Assembly (NCBI RefSeq): GCF_900129685.1
Contig: NZ_FQWM01000001.1
Coordinates: 310,001-374,000 of the forward strand
DNA length: 64,000 nt
Source of the DNA: Cognatishimia maritima
Lineage (GTDB): Bacteria; Pseudomonadota; Alphaproteobacteria; Rhodobacterales; Rhodobacteraceae
Reading direction: 5' to 3'
Shown here: in pieces, positions 59,760-64,000 of the stretch
Numbering within the stretch: the stretch's first letter is position 1
Layout: each line of letters begins with the position of its first letter
Notes under the pieces: model-generated
What the model saw: the letters and a program-made list of their open reading frames with translations, nothing else
Told to the model about the DNA's origin: nothing
The model's database searches: none
Program-made: the position numbers and the translations under genes

Positions 59760-59845
59760 GGCGCGTATTGCGGCGCTCTTGCCTTGCTGCCGATTGCACA
59801 CTCGCATAGAGAGTTGGAAACGCCAGTTTTCCAGCGGAGTGCCCC

Positions 59846-60628
59846 ATGCGCATATTGATCACCAACGACGATGGCATCAACGCACCGGGACTGGAGGTGT
59901 TGCACCGTATTGCAACAGACATCGCTGGGCCTGAGGGAGAGGTCTGGACGGTCGCACCGGCGTTTGAGCAATCCGGTGTCGGCCATTGCATCAGCTACAC
60001 CCACCCTACAATGATCGCTAAGATGGGCGAACGTCGCTTTGCTGCCGAAGGAAGCCCAGCAGATTGCGTTTTGGCAGGCATCCATGATGTGCTGGGCGGC
60101 GAACTGCCCGACCTCATCTTGTCGGGTGTAAATCGCGGCAATAATTCCGCAGAGAATACGGTTTATTCCGGGACCATCGGTGGCGCGATGGAAGGTGCTT
60201 TGCAGGGCGTGCCATCCATTGCCCTGTCGCAATTCTATGGCCCGGACAACGCTGATCTTGACGATCCGTTTGAAGCCAGCGCGCAGTTTGCTGTTGAGGT
60301 GGTGCGAAAAATTCTGGCAGCGCCTGTGCCGGATAATGAAGCGTACCGGCTGTTTTACAATGTGAACTTCCCGCCGGTCGCCGCCGCTGATGTCAAAGGT
60401 ATTAAGGTTGTCAAACAAGGGCGCCGTCAGGGCGTGTCTTTTGCGGTCAAGGCCGATACCAGCCCGTCGTCCCGGCGTTTTCTTTGGGTCACAGGCGGCG
60501 ACCAGCGCGCGGATTCAGGCGAGAACACAGATTCTAATGCGAATTTGGACGGATATATTTCTGTCACCCCTATGCGCGCTGATCTGACAGCCTATGATGC
60601 GCTAGAGGCCTTGAAAGACATCGAATGA
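59846..60628 (+). CDS. surE: 5'-nucleotidase SurE
   Basis: A 260-residue metal-dependent nucleotidase/exopolyphosphatase. The metal site is [18 protein letters not shown], with the Ser/Asn ligands further on in [14 protein letters not shown] and [26 protein letters not shown]. Overlaps pcm by 4 nt (ATGA), the stationary-phase survival pair known widely. Confidence 0.95.
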   Translation: MRILITNDDGINAPGLEVLHRIATDIAGPEGEVWTVAPAFEQSGVGHCISYTHPTMIAKMGERRFAAEGSPADCVLAGIHDVLGGELPDLILSGVNRGNNSAENTVYSGTIGGAMEGALQGVPSIALSQFYGPDNADLDDPFEASAQFAVEVVRKILAAPVPDNEAYRLFYNVNFPPVAAADVKGIKVVKQGRRQGVSFAVKADTSPSSRRFLWVTGGDQRADSGENTDSNANLDGYISVTPMRADLTAYDALEALKDIE

Positions 60629-61272
60629 CCGAGCCGCTGGCAGAACGCAAAATGCAATTCATGTACGCCCTGCGCAGCAAGGGCGTGACGGATAAAGCTG
60701 TTCTGACGGCGATGGAGAAAATCGACCGCGGGCTGTTTGTGAAAGGCCTCTTTGCGGATCGCGCCTACGAAGATACTCCACTGCCCATCGCCTGCGGCCA
60801 GACAATTAGCCAGCCGTCCGTGGTTGGCCTGATGACGCAGGCGCTGAACGTCAATCCGCGTGACAAGGTTCTGGAGGTTGGCACCGGCTCTGGCTATCAG
60901 GCCGCGATCCTCAGCCAGCTGGCGCGTCGGGTCTATACGGTGGAGCGGCACAGGCGGCTGATGACCGAGGCACAGCAGATATTTCAGGAACTTGACCTCG
61001 CCAATGTAACGGCGCTGGCGGCGGATGGCAGCTTTGGATTGCCAGAACAGGCCCCCTTTGATCGGATCATCGTGACAGCCGCCGCCGAAGACGCGCCGGG
61101 GCCGTTGCTGGCGCAGCTCAAGGTTGGCGGAATCATGGTGCTGCCAGTCGGACAGTCAGATGCGGTTCAGTCGATGATCAAAGTTGTGCGCACCGATGAT
61201 GGCTATGACTATCAAGAGATCCGCCCAGTGCGCTTTGTGCCGCTTGTCGAAGGGATGGCGCGTGACAATTAG
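60625..61272 (+). CDS. pcm: Protein-L-isoaspartate O-methyltransferase
   Basis: A 215-residue SAM-dependent enzyme that repairs isoaspartyl residues. Signature [22 protein letters not shown] motif [19 protein letters not shown], and post-motifs [14 protein letters not shown]. Translationally coupled with surE. Followed after about 80 nt by a 7-bp hairpin (61356-61381) without a T run, just ahead of the LysM/M23 gene. Confidence 0.95.
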   Translation: MTEPLAERKMQFMYALRSKGVTDKAVLTAMEKIDRGLFVKGLFADRAYEDTPLPIACGQTISQPSVVGLMTQALNVNPRDKVLEVGTGSGYQAAILSQLARRVYTVERHRRLMTEAQQIFQELDLANVTALAADGSFGLPEQAPFDRIIVTAAAEDAPGPLLAQLKVGGIMVLPVGQSDAVQSMIKVVRTDDGYDYQEIRPVRFVPLVEGMARDN

Positions 61273-61397
61273 GCGGTAATTTGCCTATAAGGCCTTAGGT
61301 TTTGTGACTGGGCCGCATATCGCACTGAAGTCCAGTAGAGTTTAGTCGTAAAAGAAACCCCGCGCGCAAACAGACGGGGTTCTGCGAGGATATCGAG

Positions 61398-62582
61398 ATG
61401 AAAGTTTCACTGCACCGCCCGACCCGCGTTGTTCTGGCTGTAAGCGCCTTGGCGCTGACCACGGCCTGTAGCGACCCGTTGGATTTTGACCTGCGCGACA
61501 TGTTCGGTCAGGGTCTGGATACGTCCCAAGCCGCCGCCGGCGCAACGGCCCAGCGACCAGAGCCTGACAGCCGTGGCGTGATCTCTTACCCGAACTATCA
61601 GGTCGCTGTTGCGCGGCGCGGGGATACGGTCAGCGATGTCGCAAGTCGCGTTGGGATCAATGCAGACCAACTGGCGCGTCACAATGCGGTTGGCCCCAAC
61701 GACCCGTTGCGTGATGGGGAGATCTTGGCCCTGCCTTCGCGCGTTGCAGAGCCCGTGTCTGGCCCGGTTGTCTCGCCATCAAACGTCGACATCACATCGC
61801 TTGCCGGTAATGCGATCAACAATGCGACGCCGACGGTACAGACCGATGAACTTGGCGCGGCGCCTGTCCAAATCACTGAAGACACCCAAATTGGGTATGA
61901 ACCGATCCGCCACACCGTGCAGCGCGGCGAGACGGCCTTTACCATTGCGCGGCTTTACAATGTCTCTGTGCGGTCTTTGGCAGAGTGGAACGGGTTGGGC
62001 ACGGATTTCACCATACGCGAGAACCAAATCCTATTGATCCCGCCTGCACAGCCCGCAGCGCCCGCCTCTAGCGCCCGCCCACAAGCGCGTGCAACAACTG
62101 CGCCGGGTCAAGGCAGCCCAACACCTGTGCCACCAAGCGCCGCGAAACCTCTGCCGCAAGAAAAGACCACCACGCAGGTCGCAAAACCGGCTGCGCAGGA
62201 CTTGTCTAAGACACAGACAAAAGCGGTCAATTCGAGCGCCCAGATGTCCTTCCCGGTCAACGGCAAGATCATCCGCACCTATAGCAAAGGCAAGAACAAC
62301 GGCATCGATCTGTCCGCCGCCGCTGGCACGCCGATTGTTGCTGCAGATGATGGCACCGTTGCAGCAATCACAACCGATGCGGACGGCGTTAAGATTGTTG
62401 TGATCCGCCACACAGACAACATTATGACGGTCTATTACAACGTCGATAATATCTCTGTCGCCAAAGGCGCGTCGGTCAAGCGGAACGCTAAAATTGCGGC
62501 GATCCCGGCGAAGGACAAATTTGTGCATTTCGAAGTGCGCAAAGGGTTCGATAGCGTCGACCCGATGCCCTACCTTGAATAG
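61398..62582 (+). CDS. nlpD: NlpD-like lipoprotein: two LysM domains and degenerate LytM (M23)
   Basis: A 394-residue outer-membrane lipoprotein candidate: signal peptide with lipobox ending at Cys24 (ALTTACSDP). LysM domains lie at about residues 72-115 (VARRGDTVSDVASRVGIN) and 173-216 (HTVQRGETAFTIARLYN). A Pro/Ala-rich linker follows, then an M23/LytM domain (about 285-390). In that domain the usual HxxxD start reads NNGIDLSAA and the HxH region reads YYNVDN, so two zinc ligands are missing although HFEVR remains. It should act as an amidase activator rather than a peptidase, as known for NlpD. AGGA precedes the ATG. Confidence 0.92.
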   Translation: MKVSLHRPTRVVLAVSALALTTACSDPLDFDLRDMFGQGLDTSQAAAGATAQRPEPDSRGVISYPNYQVAVARRGDTVSDVASRVGINADQLARHNAVGPNDPLRDGEILALPSRVAEPVSGPVVSPSNVDITSLAGNAINNATPTVQTDELGAAPVQITEDTQIGYEPIRHTVQRGETAFTIARLYNVSVRSLAEWNGLGTDFTIRENQILLIPPAQPAAPASSARPQARATTAPGQGSPTPVPPSAAKPLPQEKTTTQVAKPAAQDLSKTQTKAVNSSAQMSFPVNGKIIRTYSKGKNNGIDLSAAAGTPIVAADDGTVAAITTDADGVKIVVIRHTDNIMTVYYNVDNISVAKGASVKRNAKIAAIPAKDKFVHFEVRKGFDSVDPMPYLE

Positions 62583-62612
62583 GTTTTGCCGCTTCGAAAT
62601 CCAAAATGCAAA

Positions 62613-62645
62613 AAAAGGGCCTCTGCGGGCCCTTTTCTTTTTTAG
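62613..62645. terminator. Bidirectional terminator between nlpD and the DUF815 gene
   Basis: AAAAGGGCC (62613-62621) with GGCCCTTTT (62628-62636), 6-nt loop, T-rich on both strands. Confidence 0.87.
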
Positions 62646-62662
62646 CATTCTAGGCGCGTCAA

Positions 62663-63505
62663 TCAGTCGATCACCACGCCCCTGCGTCCGGCAAGATCGG
62701 TGAAATATTGCCATGCAACACGGCCAGAGCGGCTGCCCCGCGTGGCCTGCCATTCAATGGCCTCAGCCCACAGCGTTTCCTCATCAATCTCAATCCCGTA
62801 GTTCCGGCAATAGCCTCGGATCATGTCGAGGTACTCGTCTTGCGAACACGGGTGGAAGCCAAGCCACAGCCCAAAGCGATCTGACAAAGAAACCTTTTCC
62901 TCAACCGCTTCAGATGGGCTGATCGCAGAGGAGCGTTCGTTCTCGATCATATCCCGTGGCATTAGGTGGCGGCGGTTTGAGGTCGCGTAGAAAACAACGT
63001 TATCCGGCCGCCCTTCAATCCCCCCATCGAGCACCGCTTTCAGGCTTTTGTAGTGCTGATCATCGTGGGAGAACGACAGGTCGTCGCAAAACAGAACAAA
63101 CCGTTCCTTGCGTCCACGCAGGTGGTTTAGCAGCCGAGACACACTTGGCAGGTCTTCACGTTGCAGTTCAACGATCTTTAGGGGCAAGCCCTGTTCCAGC
63201 ACTGCCGCATGCACCGCTTTTACCAAAGACGATTTGCCCATGCCCCGCGCGCCCCACAACAGGGCGTTGTTGGCAGGCAATCCATTGGCAAATTGCACCG
63301 TATTTTCAAGCAGCGTATCGCGGGATCGATTGACGCCAATCAACAACTCAATCCCAACCCGGTTCACCCTGGGCACTGGTTCCAATCGGTCTGGGTCCAC
63401 ATGCCAAACAAAGGCGTCTGCCGCGTCAAAATTCGGGGACGGCAAAGGCGCCGGAGCTATCCGCTCCAGCGCCTCTGCAATACGTTTCAATGTCTTACTT
63501 GCCAT
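62663..63505 (-). CDS. DUF815-family AAA ATPase
   Basis: A 280-residue ATPase. Walker A ALLWGARGMGKSSLVKA, Walker B RFVLFCDDLSF, sensor region VVFYATSNRRHLMPR and an Arg-rich VSLSDRFGLWLGFHPCSQDEYLDMI follow the DUF815 pattern. The C-terminal ATRGSRSGRVAWQYFTDL could contact nucleic acid or a partner. It overlaps the 3' end of tatC by 11 nt. Role unknown; the family is widely conserved. Confidence 0.9.
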   Translation of the reverse strand: MASKTLKRIAEALERIAPAPLPSPNFDAADAFVWHVDPDRLEPVPRVNRVGIELLIGVNRSRDTLLENTVQFANGLPANNALLWGARGMGKSSLVKAVHAAVLEQGLPLKIVELQREDLPSVSRLLNHLRGRKERFVLFCDDLSFSHDDQHYKSLKAVLDGGIEGRPDNVVFYATSNRRHLMPRDMIENERSSAISPSEAVEEKVSLSDRFGLWLGFHPCSQDEYLDMIRGYCRNYGIEIDEETLWAEAIEWQATRGSRSGRVAWQYFTDLAGRRGVVID

Positions 63506-64000
63506 CGGCGTCCTGTTCTTCGGTCATGGTGTCTTCCATGTCGAATTCTTCTTCGTCGTCGTAATAGCCATCCGCGCGCAATTGCTCTTCGCGCTTCCTC
63601 TCAACGCGACGTACCAAGAAGATCGACACCTCGTAAAGTCCGTAGACCACAACGAACAAGATCACCTGCGTTATGACATCAGGTGGCGTCACCAAGGCGG
63701 CCAACACAAGAATGCCAACCACAGCGTATTTGCGCATATTGCCGAGGCCTTCGGCACTGACCAGACCCGCCTTCCCCATCAGGGTCAGGAGGACAGGCAG
63801 CTGGAAACACAGACCAAAAGCCACAATGAACTTAATGGTCAGATTCAGGTATTCTTGAGCCGAGCCTTGGAAGACCACCGAAAGCCCCTGCTGCACTTCT
63901 TCATCCAGAACCGCCTCACCTTCGTTACCGAACTGCTGGAAGCCTAAAAAGAAGTCATAGGCCAGCGGGGTTACAACGTAAAAGGCAAAGGATGCGCCCA
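63495..64000 (-). CDS. tatC: Sec-independent protein translocase TatC, C-terminal part
   Basis: The C-terminal 168 residues are in the window; the gene continues past the right edge. Visible are the third to sixth transmembrane helices: FYVVTPLAYDFFLGFQQFG, YLNLTIKFIVAFGLCFQLPVLLTLMGKAG with the conserved FGLCFQLP, YAVVGILVLAALVTPPDVITQVIL with TPPD, and a final helix. A long acidic tail (YYDDEEEFDMEDTMTEEQDADGK, last 23 residues) follows. TatC recognises twin-arginine signals. Expected tatB and tatA would lie to the right. Confidence 0.95.
   Translation of the reverse strand, partial: GASFAFYVVTPLAYDFFLGFQQFGNEGEAVLDEEVQQGLSVVFQGSAQEYLNLTIKFIVAFGLCFQLPVLLTLMGKAGLVSAEGLGNMRKYAVVGILVLAALVTPPDVITQVILFVVVYGLYEVSIFLVRRVERKREEQLRADGYYDDEEEFDMEDTMTEEQDADGK

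Overview
The window looks like chromosomal DNA of a marine alphaproteobacterium of the Rhodobacterales/Roseobacter type. The basis is gene content and order as I know it for that group (dgt-argS-SPOR; glnE; cysG-DUF2849-cysI-cysH-DUF934-fpr behind a divergent Lrp gene; alr-mlaE-mlaF; radA-cvpA-purF; surE-pcm-LysM/M23; tatC), a DksA with only one zinc-finger cysteine, and moderately GC-rich codon use. I see no rRNA, tRNA, CRISPR array, transposase, prophage or plasmid gene.

Layout. 0-8 kb: the start of a SPOR cell-envelope gene, argS, a degenerate Rossmann protein, dgt, an A-type Fe-S carrier, xth, a lipocalin-like protein, an FAD monooxygenase and dksA. 8-13.4 kb: a co-directional envelope cluster (MoxR ATPase, DUF2927 lipoprotein, 54-residue membrane protein, CoxE/VWA protein, DedA, M48 protease). 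13.5-18.3 kb: a minus-strand operon glnE-hypothetical-RlmI-like methyltransferase-PIN nuclease. 18.5-23.2 kb: a 61-residue exported peptide, lon, two small membrane genes that look like a tandem duplication carrying the end of tgt, and tgt. 23.3-28.3 kb: stomatin/NfeD, a protease-like/RimK fusion, and sufT and sufA separated by a SatD + DUF3307 pair. 28.3-33.5 kb: DUF924, tpiA, an SLC13 transporter, a cytochrome P450 and a small ABM enzyme. 33.6-39.8 kb: sulfate assimilation under a divergent Lrp-type regulator. 39.8-46.1 kb: MFS/XRE pair, an acidic coiled-coil protein, infC with an ATA start, a small cytochrome c, a secreted protein, a GFA enzyme and an ArsR-AHSA1-DUF1761 operon. 46.2-50.8 kb: pyrC, pyrE, dnaB and a sulfotransferase. 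50.9-58.5 kb: alr, mlaE, mlaF, a coiled-coil membrane protein, pqiA, radA, cvpA, purF. 58.6-64 kb: DUF1284, an SDR, surE, pcm, a LysM/M23 lipoprotein, a DUF815 ATPase and the 3' part of tatC.

Most genes are housekeeping or conserved lineage genes. The main accessory-looking signal is the SatD-DUF3307 module (26.47-27.93 kb). Its first protein has the two metal-binding aspartates and their spacing expected of class III nucleotidyl cyclases, plus a C-terminal helix-turn-helix. Its second protein is a polytopic membrane protein with intramembrane His/Asp motifs. Three copies of a GCAACC-N6-GGTTGC type operator, 29-30 bp apart, cover the promoter. This reads as a self-regulated nucleotide-signalling or membrane-effector cassette, but the function is inference. 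Other notable points are the infC ATA start, the duplicated tgt tail, a probably leaderless ArsR gene with twin operators, an elaborate fpr leader, and the fact that both window ends resemble flanks of one gene cluster that is normally contiguous.
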